From Opitutaceae bacterium (GTDB lineage: Bacteria > Verrucomicrobiota > Verrucomicrobiia > Opitutales > Opitutaceae): a stretch of 64,000 nucleotides of DNA. The stretch covers positions 43,837 through 107,836 of the forward strand of contig JADJZJ010000005.1 of assembly GCA_016715765.1 (NCBI GenBank). The letters run 5' to 3'. A model generated the notes under the pieces. The model saw nothing but the letters and a program-made list of their open reading frames with translations. It was not told the DNA's origin and did no database searches. A program made the position numbers and the translations under genes. Each line of letters begins with the position of its first letter. Position 1 is the first letter of the stretch. Below, piece by piece: positions 48,556-57,900 of this stretch.

Positions 48556-49740
48556 TCACTCCATCGGGAGGTGCGGTTCGGTCTCGGCGTCGTAATTCAC
48601 TCCGTTGAGGCCGAAGCCGAAGAGCTTGAGGAATTCCTCGCGGTAGCCGGCGATGTCGGTGAGCGCGGGGAGATTTTCCGTCGTGACCGCGGGCCAGATC
48701 TTGACCACGGCGGCCTGGATCTCGGGGCGCATTTCCCAGTCGTCGACGCGGACGCGGCCGGACTCGTCGAATTTGGGCGTGTGGCCGTTGTACATCTGGG
48801 TGGCGAAGAGCCGGTAAATCTGCTCGATGCAGCCCTCGTGGGTGCCGGCGGCCTTCATGATCTTGTAGAGGATCGAGATGTAGAGCGGCACCACGGGGAT
48901 GGCCGAGCTGGCCTGGGTGACGAGGGCCTTGTTGACGGAGATGAAGGCGCGTCCGCCGGAAGGCTTGAGCTGCGCGTCAATGGCGCGGGCGGCGCGCTCG
49001 AGATCGTTCTTCGCGAGACCGATGGTGCCGTTCTTGTAGATGGCCCAGGTGACCTCGGGCCCGATGTAGGAGTAGGCCACGGATTGGGCGCCGGGCGCGA
49101 GCACGCCGGCCTCGCGCAGGGCCTTGATCCAAAGCTCCCAGTCTTCACCGCCCATGACGGCAATGGTGTCGGCGACATCGGTGTCATTGGCGGGATCGAT
49201 GGTGACTTCGCTGACGATGCCCTTGTCGGTATCAACCGTCTTGTTCGTGTACGCAGTGCCCACCGGCTTGAGGCAGGACTTGTGGACCACGCCGGTGACG
49301 GGGTGGGTGCGGCGCGGGGCGGCGAGGGAATAGACCACGAGGTCCACCTGGCCGAGGTCGGCCTTGATGGCGGCGACGACCTGCTGCTTCATCTCATTGG
49401 TGAAGGCGTCGCCCATGAAATTGCGGGCGTAAAGGCCGGCGGCGCGGGCGGCGCGCGTGAAGGCGATGCTGTTGTACCAGCCCGGGGTGGCGGGGCGGCC
49501 CTCCTCGGAGGGGCGCTCGAAAAATATGCCAATGGTGGCGGCACCGGAACCAAAGGCGGCGCTGATGCGCGAGGCCAGGCCGTAGCCCGTGGAAGAACCG
49601 ATCACGAGGACCTTCTTGGGGCCTCCCTGGATCGGGCCCTGGGACTTTACGTGCTGGATCCATTCCTGCACGTGGGCGGCGCAGCCTTCGGGGTGGGCGG
49701 TGACACAGACAAATCCGCGGACCTTGGGTTTGATGATCAT
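48556..49740 (-). CDS. fabV: Trans-2-enoyl-CoA / enoyl-ACP reductase FabV
   Basis: A 394-residue NADH-dependent reductase for the last step of fatty-acid elongation, unrelated in length to FabI. The active-site pair Y235 and K244 (Y-x8-K) lies in AIYKNGTIGLAK. The N-terminal NADH-binding GSSTGYGLASR is at 48-58. FabV often confers resistance to triclosan. The start at 49740 begins MIIKPKVRGF, the usual FabV N-terminus. Confidence 0.96.
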   Translation of the reverse strand: MIIKPKVRGFVCVTAHPEGCAAHVQEWIQHVKSQGPIQGGPKKVLVIGSSTGYGLASRISAAFGSGAATIGIFFERPSEEGRPATPGWYNSIAFTRAARAAGLYARNFMGDAFTNEMKQQVVAAIKADLGQVDLVVYSLAAPRRTHPVTGVVHKSCLKPVGTAYTNKTVDTDKGIVSEVTIDPANDTDVADTIAVMGGEDWELWIKALREAGVLAPGAQSVAYSYIGPEVTWAIYKNGTIGLAKNDLERAARAIDAQLKPSGGRAFISVNKALVTQASSAIPVVPLYISILYKIMKAAGTHEGCIEQIYRLFATQMYNGHTPKFDESGRVRVDDWEMRPEIQAAVVKIWPAVTTENLPALTDIAGYREEFLKLFGFGLNGVNYDAETEPHLPME

Positions 49741-49807
49741 ACGCGGGCGAGTTTCAGCAGGGGTATCGGGGGCGTCGAGTAAAGATTTCCCCCGACGCAA
49801 AACACTG

Positions 49808-50650
49808 TCATTGACTGATAAGCACCATGGGACCCTCGGCCTTGGGCACGCCGCCCTTGCGTTCCAGACTGACGGCGAACTTGGCGATGGTCCGGACGGG
49901 CTTGCCGGCCTTGAACTGGTAGCGGGCCACGCCGGTCTGCGGATCCACGGAAAAGACGCCGCCATCAACGGGAATGGGATACTGCGGATCGATGACCCAG
50001 AGCTGGTAGTCCTTGTCGGCGGCCAGGGCGGGAAGTTTCTCCACGCTGAGGATGCCTTCCTGCGCATTGGGGTCCCAGACGGCGACGGCGAGGGCCTGCG
50101 GGGAATTGCCGAGCAGCGAGGCGAGGGTGGCGATCTTGAAGCGGGCCAGGTCGCCCTGTTCGCGCATCTGGCGGTCGAGGTTGGCGATGGTCTTGGTGGC
50201 GTCGTTCAACTGCCGGTTGGCGAGCAGGCGTTCGGCCTCCAACTGGTTGCGGGCGCTCCGGAGGGAGGCGTCGGCGAGGGCCAGTTGTTCGCGCAGGAGG
50301 GAGTTTTCGCCCCGGCCGACGATGTGCAGCTGGGCAAACCAGACGGCGACCAGGGCAAAGCCGGCGGCGGCGGCCAGCGGCAGCCAGAAGGTCACTAGGG
50401 AAGCCGGGGACTTCGCGGCCGGCTCACCGTCGGCCGCAATCCGGGCGAGCAGGCGGGCCTTGAGGGCGGCGGGGGGCTCGGCCGTCGGAGCGGTGTGGGC
50501 GAGCTGGGAGGCCGTGCCGGCCAATTCGGCGACCAATTGCCGCAGCGCCGGCTCGTGCGCGAGCTCGGCCTGAAAGCGTGCGAGTTCCTGGTCCTCGAGC
50601 AGTCCGAGGGCGTAGAGCGCGGCCAGTTCCTCTTTGGGTTCGTCGATCAT
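49808..50650 (-). CDS. Anti-sigma factor (RskA-like)
   Basis: A 280-residue membrane anti-sigma factor. A short cytosolic N-terminal region (LAALYALGLLEDQELARFQAE) resembles the zinc-free anti-sigma-K domain, followed by one helix (FWLPLAAAAGFALVAVWF), a coiled coil rich in LxxAR/Q, and a RskA-type extracytoplasmic domain (QALAVAVWDPNAQEGILSVE). The ATG overlaps the sigma-factor stop (ATGA), so the two are coupled. It would bind and inhibit the sigma factor and release it on an envelope signal. Confidence 0.9.
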   Translation of the reverse strand: MIDEPKEELAALYALGLLEDQELARFQAELAHEPALRQLVAELAGTASQLAHTAPTAEPPAALKARLLARIAADGEPAAKSPASLVTFWLPLAAAAGFALVAVWFAQLHIVGRGENSLLREQLALADASLRSARNQLEAERLLANRQLNDATKTIANLDRQMREQGDLARFKIATLASLLGNSPQALAVAVWDPNAQEGILSVEKLPALAADKDYQLWVIDPQYPIPVDGGVFSVDPQTGVARYQFKAGKPVRTIAKFAVSLERKGGVPKAEGPMVLISQ

Positions 50651-51240
50651 GCGCGGCGGGGGAGCAGGTCACGAAGCTTGAGAAGTCCGCGGCGGATGCG
50701 GGCCTTGATGGTGCCGAGCGGTTCCTTCAGCTGGTCGGCGATTTCCTGCTGGGTGAGGCCGCTGAAGAAGGCCAGTTCCAGGGCGCGCTGCTGGTCGGCG
50801 GGCAGGCGGGTCACCGCGGCGCGGACGGCGGCGGAGGATTCACTGGCGGCGAGCTGGTCGGTCGAGACGGATTCATCGTAGCCGAGATCGGCGGGAGCAG
50901 CCTGGCTGAGCAGTTCGCTGCGCCGACGGCGCATCCGGATGCGATCAATGGCCCGGTTGCGGGTGTGCGTCACAGCCCAGGCGAACACGTTGCCGCGGGA
51001 GGCGTCGAAATCGGCCGACTTTTCCCAGAGGGCCAGGAAAACGTCGTGGACGACGTCCTCGGCCTCCTTGTCGTCATTGAGAATGCGCCGGGCGGTGGCG
51101 TAAAGCGGCCGGGCCAGGCGGTCGTAGAGCGAGCCGAATGCGGCCCGGTCGCCGCGGGCCATGTCATGCATGAGGGCGGCTTGGGCGGTATTGTCCGCCT
51201 CAAACGCCTCGTGACGTTCCGGTTGGGACGGAGGGCTCAT
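50647..51240 (-). CDS. ECF-type RNA polymerase sigma factor
   Basis: A 197-residue sigma-70-family protein. Region 2 is AFGSLYDRLARPLYATARRI to VFAWAVTHTRNRAIDRIRMRR, and region 4 is RLPADQQRALELAFFSGLTQ with QEIADQLKEPLGTIKARIRR. It is partnered with the overlapping RskA-type anti-sigma gene. The ATG at 51240 starts MSPPSQPERHE; a longer in-frame start at 51312 adds residues unlike the family. Confidence 0.93.
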   Translation of the reverse strand: MSPPSQPERHEAFEADNTAQAALMHDMARGDRAAFGSLYDRLARPLYATARRILNDDKEAEDVVHDVFLALWEKSADFDASRGNVFAWAVTHTRNRAIDRIRMRRRRSELLSQAAPADLGYDESVSTDQLAASESSAAVRAAVTRLPADQQRALELAFFSGLTQQEIADQLKEPLGTIKARIRRGLLKLRDLLPRRA

Positions 51241-51404
51241 GCGTTTGCACGCCAGTCCGGCTCCGAACGCCAGGGCGTCGGAAACGTAGGTGCAGGCGAT
51301 GGAACCGGGCATTTGCCTATCATACGTGCGAAGAGTGTCGCGGGATGCTTTGAAAATCCACCGTCAAATCAACCGGATAACCACCGGGGACGCTGGTCAC
51401 GGCT

Positions 51405-51497
51405 TCACAGCACGGCATAACCGATCAGTCCCACCACGATGACGGCGGCCAGGAAGGTTAGAATGCGCTGTTCCTGCTTGGTGACACGAAGGGGCAT
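51405..51497 (-). CDS. 30-residue membrane peptide coupled to the exosortase gene
   Basis: A small frame with ATG at 51497-51495 and TGA at 51407-51405. It encodes MPLRVTKQEQRILTFLAA and then VIVVGLIGYAVL: a charged N-terminus followed by one hydrophobic helix. Its start overlaps the exosortase stop (TGATG), which implies coupled translation. Similar short segments with a KQEQRxLxFL pattern occur at the start of ComEA-like membrane proteins, so it could also be the preserved N-terminus of a lost gene. The function is unknown. Confidence 0.55.
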   Translation of the reverse strand: MPLRVTKQEQRILTFLAAVIVVGLIGYAVL

Positions 51498-53089
51498 CAG
51501 AGTCCGAGGGGTTGGAGACGGTTGAAGATATCCTGCATGAGCGGTTCCTGCTGCAGGGTGGACCAGGGGTGATTGCTGGAAACGCGCACAAACAACTGCT
51601 CACCGTCATGCCGGAAGCCGTAGCGCCAGGCGAGGCGGAGCAGCTGGATCCAAGAATAGGGATCCGTGTGGGTGATGGGCCGGCCGTCGAAGAGGTGCCA
51701 GAACCAGACATGCTGCGGGAAGTTGCCGCTGCGGAAAAGCCGCGCCTCGGCCGGAGCCAGGACGCGGCCGCCGACCTCGAGGGACAGCCGGGGCTGTTCC
51801 ACCGGGGTCACCTGCCACCCGGACCCGGGCCAGCAGGCATCGGGGGTGTGGGAGGCGACGGCGCTGACGGGCGTCTGGCCGGCGGGCCAATAAGCCAGGT
51901 AAACCGTGATCTGCAATTCACCCTGGGGGGTGCGGCGGTGGTAGGTGCGCTGGGCGAGATACTCGGTCTCCAGCTGGTCGCTGAACTGGTAGATGTCCGG
52001 ACTCGTCTCGACCTTCCAGCCGGCGGCCTGCAGGGGCAGGATCGCAAACAGGTCGGGGGCCGGACTTTTCGCCCGGATCGTCGGGTGCGTCTTCATCACG
52101 AAGAAACCCGCCAGGGCGAACACGGCGCACAGGCTGACGGTGTAAGCCACCTGCATGGGCGGGAAGCGGCGGGCGGGCGCAACCGGGTCCGGGGTCGCCG
52201 GAGCGGCGGCCGGGGCCGGGCGTTCGAGCAACAGGGCCAGGCCGCCGAGGATCGCGGCGGTGACGCCGAGCACGGCGAAACCGGTGACATCGTGCCAGGT
52301 GCCGGAGATGTCCACCCCGCGGTGCGCGGCCAGCGTCAGGATCAGCGAGCGCAGGAAGTTCATCGTCAGGGCGAGCGGCGCGGCCAGCAGCAGGATGACG
52401 GCCCGCGCCCAGGGCCGGCGCACCAGGGTCGCGGAAAAGAAGAACCCGGCGAAGACGCACGAGATCAGGCTGCGCACGCCGCTGCAGGCGTCCTCCACGC
52501 CCACGGTGGTGTTGGCCAGCTCGATGATGTTGCCCGTGCGGCTCGCCGCGACGCCGAGAAAATGCAGGGCGGTCAGGACGTGCTCCGAGACGGTCAGCTG
52601 CAGGCTGAGGGTGAGGCGCGAGTAGGTGCCCGGGGGGATGGGCGCGCACAGCACCCAGAGTCCGAGGGCTACGAGGGAATTCCAGTTGAACGGCACGGCC
52701 CGCACTTCGGCGGCGGAGAGCGTGATCAGGCCGGCGGCGAAGACCAGCACCGCCGAACCCGCCAGCGTAAAGCAGACGACGGCATGGCTCCAGCCCACGA
52801 CGGTGGCGTAGAGGCCGGCGGCAAACATCCCGGCAAAGGCGCCGGCCAAAGTGACGGCCAGCAGACCGGTGCGCCACCAGCCCGGCGGCAGGTAACGCGG
52901 CGCGCCGCGGGTGCGGCTCTCATGGAGCAGCAACAGGAACAGCACGGGCATGAAGTAGCCGTGGGAGAGATCGGGGTTGTGCCGCCAGTGCGGCCAGAGC
53001 AGGCCGGAGAGTACCACCACCAGCAGCCCCAGCAGGCCCAGGTTCAACCGGCTGGGAAATGACAGGGTGGAGAGGGCAGGAGTGGACAT
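51497..53089 (-). CDS. Exosortase fused to an EpsI-like domain
   Basis: A 530-residue membrane protease-transpeptidase. Residues 1-300 carry many helices and the exosortase triad: Cys in EDACSGVRS (C202), Arg in NFLRSL (R247) and His in GTWHDVTGF (H266). It would cleave and transfer PEP-CTERM-type sorted proteins at the cell surface. The C-terminal 200 residues form an EpsI (DUF3485) domain, seen in HTPDACWPGSGW. The fusion is common in Verrucomicrobia and Planctomycetes. The ATG at 53089 is preferred over 53110. Polysaccharide-synthesis genes that usually accompany it are not in this window. Confidence 0.92.
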   Translation of the reverse strand: MSTPALSTLSFPSRLNLGLLGLLVVVLSGLLWPHWRHNPDLSHGYFMPVLFLLLLHESRTRGAPRYLPPGWWRTGLLAVTLAGAFAGMFAAGLYATVVGWSHAVVCFTLAGSAVLVFAAGLITLSAAEVRAVPFNWNSLVALGLWVLCAPIPPGTYSRLTLSLQLTVSEHVLTALHFLGVAASRTGNIIELANTTVGVEDACSGVRSLISCVFAGFFFSATLVRRPWARAVILLLAAPLALTMNFLRSLILTLAAHRGVDISGTWHDVTGFAVLGVTAAILGGLALLLERPAPAAAPATPDPVAPARRFPPMQVAYTVSLCAVFALAGFFVMKTHPTIRAKSPAPDLFAILPLQAAGWKVETSPDIYQFSDQLETEYLAQRTYHRRTPQGELQITVYLAYWPAGQTPVSAVASHTPDACWPGSGWQVTPVEQPRLSLEVGGRVLAPAEARLFRSGNFPQHVWFWHLFDGRPITHTDPYSWIQLLRLAWRYGFRHDGEQLFVRVSSNHPWSTLQQEPLMQDIFNRLQPLGL

Positions 53090-53198
53090 GCTGGGGTGCG
53101 ACCGCGGCACAACCCTAGGTGGAGGAGGGCGGGCAGCAAATGGAAATGGCGCCGTTGCTGGCGCAAAACCGAAAGCTGGTTACGGTGGCGCGTTCCCT

Positions 53199-53813
53199 AT
53201 GAAATCCACCCTTCGTCTCCTCCCACTCGCGGTGGCGTTTGCCACCTTGTTCATGTTGGCAACCCGCGCCACGGCGGCGGTAGTCGGCCAGCCGGCGCCC
53301 GATTTCACCCTGACCGACCTCAACGGACAGACCCACCGGCTCTCGGATTTTCGCGGCAAGACCGTGGTCCTGGAGTGGGTGAACCAGGAGTGTCCCTTCG
53401 TGGTGAAGCATTATGAAAGCGGCAATATGCCCGCGACGCAGAAGGCGGCGACCGCCGACGGGGTGGTCTGGCTTGCGATCAATTCAGGCCGGCCCGGGGC
53501 GCAGGGGGATTTTGCGCCGGCGCAGGTTGAGAAATGGGCCAAGGAGACGGGCGCGGCCTACACCGCCTACATGCGTGACCAGGACGGCAAGGTCGGCCGT
53601 CTTTACGGCGCCAAGACCACGCCGCACATGTATGTCATCACCGCGGACGGCACGCTGGCCTACAACGGGGCCATCGACAGCATCCGTTCCGGGAACAAGG
53701 CGGACATCGCCAAGGCCGAAAATTACGTGAACTCAGCGCTGGCGGCGATCAAGGCGGGCCAGCCCGTCAAGACGCCCAGCAGCCAGCCCTACGGGTGCTC
53801 GGTCAAATACTGA
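53199..53813 (+). CDS. Exported redoxin-type thioredoxin-family protein
   Basis: A 204-residue AhpC/TSA-fold protein. A signal peptide (PLAVAFATLFMLATRATA) is followed by APDFTLTDLNGQTHRLSDFR and WVNQECPFVVKHYESGNM, where only one Cys is present at the active-site position (no CxxC). TTPHMYVI is the cis-Pro loop. The C-terminus ends GCSVKY. The single cysteine suggests a peroxiredoxin-like or non-classical redox role in the periplasm; a precise function cannot be given. Confidence 0.85.
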   Translation: MKSTLRLLPLAVAFATLFMLATRATAAVVGQPAPDFTLTDLNGQTHRLSDFRGKTVVLEWVNQECPFVVKHYESGNMPATQKAATADGVVWLAINSGRPGAQGDFAPAQVEKWAKETGAAYTAYMRDQDGKVGRLYGAKTTPHMYVITADGTLAYNGAIDSIRSGNKADIAKAENYVNSALAAIKAGQPVKTPSSQPYGCSVKY

Positions 53814-54135
53814 GCGTCGGAAGCCTTCCTGCTTGAACGGCGGCACGGCAGGTCCGTGTCGCCGCTTTGCTGTCGCATTGCCCAGTATTCAAACCTGCCC
53901 CGCGGATCACGCGGATCGACGCGGATGACGGAGGCATCAGGTCAATGGACCTGAAAATTGGATTTCCGCATCAATGGTAGCTACGAGCGTGAGCGAGTGG
54001 ATCACACGCTGCCTATGCGAAAACTCCACTCGCTCACGCTCGCAGCCACTTGAAGTCCAAAGGTCCCATCCCGCTCCGTGACACATTCCGCCATTGCCGC
54101 GGGGCGGGCGGTCTGCCAGACCAGCCGTTCGCATC
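53814..54135. repeat. Gap with palindromic element D, copy 2
   Basis: The clear element is at 53977-54049, with 25-bp arms 53977-54001 / 54025-54049 matching those of the copy at 44938. Half of the CGCGGAT element lies near 53900-53930. No gene is supported in this 320-bp gap. Confidence 0.85.
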
Positions 54136-55575
54136 ATGTTGCTGTTCATCACCGGACTTTTGATTGGCGTCCTGCTCATGCTGGTGCCGCTTTATCGCGG
54201 CCGCAAGGAGGCCGAGCGCATTGATGAGGAGCGGCAGCAGGTTTCGCAGGAGCGGCAGCTGGTGGTGGATTTCATGCACCACATGGCGGAGGCCCTCGGC
54301 GAGGGGCTGACGCGCCAGGAACTGCACCAGCGGATCGTCCATGCGGCCATCCTCTGTTCCGGGGCGTTGAGTGCCTGCATCTTCGAGCGCGATGGCGAAG
54401 GGCGGATGCGCAGCGTCGCGGTGGAGGGCATCTTCCCGCCGCACCGGCCGCTGCCGCCGTCGGTCCGCGGCAAGCTCGCGACCCGGGCGAAATTCATCGA
54501 GCAGGTGCTGAAGACCGAGAGCTTCCCGGATCATGAGGGCATCGTCGGCACCGTCGTGCAAACGGGCAAGGGGCAGCTGATCGCGGACGCGGTGGCGGAC
54601 AATCGCGTGGTGATCCACGATGATCCCGCCCTCGCCGTGCGGTCGCTGATCGCGGTGCCGCTGCAGTTCCGCGACCGCTTCTTCGGCGTCCTCGCCGTGG
54701 CCAACTCCGCCGACGGCAATCCCTTCACGACCTCGGATTTTTCCCTGATGCAGTCGCTGGCCGAGCAGGCCGCGCTGGCGCTGCACAACGCGGAGTTCCT
54801 CAGCTTCCAGATCGAGAAGCGCCAGCTGGACCTCGATCTCTCGCTCGCCAGCGGCATCCAGCAGATGCTGCTGCCGCGGGAAGCGCCGCAGATTCCGGGC
54901 CTGGACATCGATGCGCGCTATACGCCCGCGCAGAAGGTGGGCGGCGATCTTTACGACCTGTTTCTGCTTTCCCCGACGCGGCTGGGTGTCGCCGTGGCGG
55001 ATGTCTCCGGCAAGGGCATTCCCGCGTCGCTGCTCATGGCCATCTGCCGCACCAATCTCCGGCAGATCGCGACCCGGCACGACTCGCCCGCCGCGGCCCT
55101 GGCGGAACTCAACCGGGTGCTGGGCAGCGACCTGCGGGGCATGTTCATCACGATGCTCTATGCCGTGGTGGACACGGTGGAGCACCGGGTGACCTTTGCC
55201 CGGGCCGGCCACGAACTGCCGCTGTTCTCCCGGCGCAACCAGCTCACGGGGGTTCCGGAAGGGAGCTATGTGGGAGGGGAGGGCATGCCGCTGGGCATGG
55301 TGCCGGATGAGCTGTTCACGAGCGTCATCATGGATTGCACCGAGCCCTTCGTCGCCGGCGACAACCTGGTGCTCTACACCGACGGCATCACCGAGGCGCC
55401 GAACGAGGAGGGCAAGGAGTTCTCCGGCACGCGTCTGGCCGACACCGTGCGGACCCTGCACGGCCGGAGCGCCAAGGATTTGAACGACGGCATCCTGGAG
55501 AACGTGCACCGTTTTTCCGGTGCGGCCCAGCAGCGGGACGACCTGACCCTGGTCACCGTCAAATGCACCGCCTGA
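54136..55575 (+). CDS. GAF-domain SpoIIE-type serine/threonine phosphatase
   Basis: A 479-residue protein with one N-terminal membrane helix (LLFITGLLIGVLLMLVPLY), a coiled coil (EEERQQVSQERQLVV region), a GAF domain (SLIAVPLQFRDRFFGVLAVAN) and a PP2C-like SpoIIE phosphatase domain (ARYTPAQKVGGDLYDL, ADVSGKGIPASLLMA, LVLYTDGITEAPNEEG, RDDLTLVTVKC), which holds the metal-binding Asp residues. Such phosphatases usually control anti-sigma-factor antagonists. No anti-sigma antagonist is next to it. The ATG at 54136 precedes the membrane helix; an ATG at 54094 is also in frame. Confidence 0.92.
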   Translation: MLLFITGLLIGVLLMLVPLYRGRKEAERIDEERQQVSQERQLVVDFMHHMAEALGEGLTRQELHQRIVHAAILCSGALSACIFERDGEGRMRSVAVEGIFPPHRPLPPSVRGKLATRAKFIEQVLKTESFPDHEGIVGTVVQTGKGQLIADAVADNRVVIHDDPALAVRSLIAVPLQFRDRFFGVLAVANSADGNPFTTSDFSLMQSLAEQAALALHNAEFLSFQIEKRQLDLDLSLASGIQQMLLPREAPQIPGLDIDARYTPAQKVGGDLYDLFLLSPTRLGVAVADVSGKGIPASLLMAICRTNLRQIATRHDSPAAALAELNRVLGSDLRGMFITMLYAVVDTVEHRVTFARAGHELPLFSRRNQLTGVPEGSYVGGEGMPLGMVPDELFTSVIMDCTEPFVAGDNLVLYTDGITEAPNEEGKEFSGTRLADTVRTLHGRSAKDLNDGILENVHRFSGAAQQRDDLTLVTVKCTA

Positions 55576-55628
55576 CCGCGGTGAAAACACTTTACCAGCC
55601 GCCGTCCGCCGGCACAGCTTAACGTCTC

Positions 55629-56855
55629 ATGTCCGCCGCCCACGCCGCCCCGCTGCCCGACCGCAACTCCCTGCCTGATGCCGCCGGGCATTTTGGCAAT
55701 TACGGGGGCGTCTATGTGCCGGAGACACTGATGACCGCCTTGCAGGAACTCGAGGCCGCCTACCTGCAGGTCCGGGATGATGCGGCGTTCCAGGCGGAAC
55801 TGCGCCACCACCTGAAGGAATTCGCCGGGCGTCCGACCGAATTGTACTTCGCCAGCCGGCTGACCGAGCATGCCGGCGGGGCGAAGATCTATCTCAAGCG
55901 GGAGGACCTGCTTCACACCGGGGCGCACAAGATCAACAACGCGCTGGCGCAGGCGCTGCTCGCGAAGCGCATGGGCAAGAAGCGCATCATCGCCGAAACC
56001 GGCGCCGGCCAGCACGGCGTGGCGACGGCGGCGGCCTGCGCGAAGTTCGGCCTGGAATGCGTGGTCTACATGGGCGCCCACGACATGGAGCGGCAGGCGC
56101 TGAATGTCTTCCGCATGCGGCTCATGGGCGCCGAGGTGCGCGGCGTCGAGGCCGGCCAGAAGACGCTCAAGGAGGCGATCAACGAGGCGATGCGCGACTG
56201 GGTGACCAATGTCCGCAGCACCCACTACATTCTCGGCACGGCCTATGGCTCGCACCCGTACCCGATGATGGTCCGTGATTTTCACCGCGTCATCGGGCGG
56301 GAGGCCAAGGAGCAGATTCTCGCCCGCGAGGGCCGGCTGCCGGACGAACTGGTCGCCTGCGTGGGCGGGGGCAGCAATGCCATCGGCCTCTTCTTTGAAT
56401 TCCTCGAGGAACCCAACGTGCGCATGTTCGGCGTCGAGGCGGGCGGGCACGGCATCAAGCGCGGCGAGCACGCGGCGCGCTTTGCCGGCGGCCGGCTGGG
56501 CGTGCTCCAGGGTTGCAAGACCTACATCCTGCAGGACGGCGACGGCCAGATTGAGCTCACCCATTCGGTTTCCGCGGGCCTGGACTACGCCGCCGTCGGA
56601 CCCGAGCATGCATTTTACCGGGAGCGCGGCCGCATCGAGTTCGCCTACGCCACGGATGACGAGGTGCTGGAGACGTTCCAACTTTGCGCGCGGCTCGAGG
56701 GCATCATTCCGGCGCTGGAGAGCACCCATGCGCTGGTGCACGGCCTGAAGCGCGCCCGGGCGCTGGCCAGGGACCGGATTGTGATCGTCAATCTCTCCGG
56801 CCGGGGCGACAAGGACGTGCAGCAAGTGGCGAAAATCCTCGGACACCAAGCATGA
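55629..56855 (+). CDS. trpB: Tryptophan synthase beta chain
   Basis: A 408-residue PLP enzyme that joins indole and serine to tryptophan. The PLP lysine is in HTGAHKINN (K101), and CVGGGSNAIGLF is the phosphate-binding loop. It is a TrpB1-type subunit that needs TrpA, which is not in the window. The stop overlaps the start of the next gene (ATGA). Confidence 0.97.
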   Translation: MSAAHAAPLPDRNSLPDAAGHFGNYGGVYVPETLMTALQELEAAYLQVRDDAAFQAELRHHLKEFAGRPTELYFASRLTEHAGGAKIYLKREDLLHTGAHKINNALAQALLAKRMGKKRIIAETGAGQHGVATAAACAKFGLECVVYMGAHDMERQALNVFRMRLMGAEVRGVEAGQKTLKEAINEAMRDWVTNVRSTHYILGTAYGSHPYPMMVRDFHRVIGREAKEQILAREGRLPDELVACVGGGSNAIGLFFEFLEEPNVRMFGVEAGGHGIKRGEHAARFAGGRLGVLQGCKTYILQDGDGQIELTHSVSAGLDYAAVGPEHAFYRERGRIEFAYATDDEVLETFQLCARLEGIIPALESTHALVHGLKRARALARDRIVIVNLSGRGDKDVQQVAKILGHQA

Positions 56856-57724
56856 AGAGCATGACCGGATACGGCCGGGCCACCGCGGCCCTGGGCTCCT
56901 TTACCCTCACGGTGCAGGTGAGTTCCGTGAACCGGAAAACCCTGGACCTCGCGCTCAAGCTGCCTTCCGGCTGGGATGCCCTGGAGGCCGCGATCAACGA
57001 GCTCGTGCGCAAGGTCGCGCACCGGGGGCGGATCAGCATCAATGTGGAACTGACCGGGGTGGGACGGGGGAGCGAACTGGCCTGGGATGAGGCGGCGGTG
57101 GGCAACGCGCTCGACCGCCTGGCGCAGCTGGCCCGCGCCCGGGGACTCGCCTTTGCCCCGACCCCGGAGCTGATCTGGTCGGTCGTGAATTCGCAGCGGC
57201 AGTCGGCCGAGATGCCGGATCCCCTGGAATCGGCCCCCGTGGTGACCGCGGCGGTCGGCGAGGCCTTGCGCGCCTTTGCGGCGATGCGGGCCCGCGAAGG
57301 CGAGGCGCTGCTCATAGATTTCCTGCCGCGACTGGAGACGTTGCGCCGGCAGATCGAGGTGATCACCGGCCGGGCGCCGCTCGTGCCGGCGGCCTACCGC
57401 GAGCAGTTGCTGCAGCGTCTCCGCCAGGCGGATCTGCAACTGGACGTCGCCGACGAGCGCGTGCTGCGGGAGGTGGCGCTGTTTGCCGACCGCTGCGATG
57501 TGACCGAGGAGCTGACGCGGCTGCGCAGCCATCTGGAGCAGTTCGCCGCCCTGCTGCGGACGGAACAGGAGATCGGCCGGAAGGCGGAATTCATTTTGCA
57601 GGAGATCGGCCGCGAGGTGAACACGATCGGCAGCAAGGCCAACGACCTCGCGATCGCCCGGGCCGTGATCGAGCTGAAGAACGAGCTCGAACGCATCCGC
57701 GAGCAGATGGCGAACGTGGAATGA
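56852..57724 (+). CDS. YicC-family endoribonuclease-like protein
   Basis: A 290-residue member of the YicC/YloC family (DUF1732 C-terminus), implicated in RNA turnover. MKSMTGYGRA opens the N-terminal domain and the C-terminal motif EIGREVNTIGSKANDLAI is characteristic. It is coupled to trpB by a 4-nt overlap, a pairing without known functional meaning. A 13-bp perfect hairpin straddles its stop codon. Confidence 0.9.
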   Translation: MKSMTGYGRATAALGSFTLTVQVSSVNRKTLDLALKLPSGWDALEAAINELVRKVAHRGRISINVELTGVGRGSELAWDEAAVGNALDRLAQLARARGLAFAPTPELIWSVVNSQRQSAEMPDPLESAPVVTAAVGEALRAFAAMRAREGEALLIDFLPRLETLRRQIEVITGRAPLVPAAYREQLLQRLRQADLQLDVADERVLREVALFADRCDVTEELTRLRSHLEQFAALLRTEQEIGRKAEFILQEIGREVNTIGSKANDLAIARAVIELKNELERIREQMANVE

Positions 57725-57900
57725 TTCGGCGCGCCGCGCCGAATCATTCGGAGATCGGAGATGGGAGATCGGAGATCGAAGCCGGCGGGTTCGGAGGTCG
57801 TCCGCGGGGGGCAACCGCAGGGGGGGGGGGGGGAGACCCGGTCTTCGATCTCCGAACTGCGATCTCCGATCTCCGCCGAGTGACGCGCGGCGCGTCACTC
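57721..57900. repeat. Composite palindromic region G between yicC and lspA
   Basis: Three inverted repeats are stacked in the gap of two convergent genes: 57721-57733 / 57735-57747 (perfect, overlapping the yicC stop), 57749-57781 / 57843-57875 (29 of 33 paired, made of GGAGATC words), and 57878-57888 / 57890-57900 (perfect, overlapping the lspA stop). A run of 14 G at 57820-57833 lies in the middle. Confidence 0.85.
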
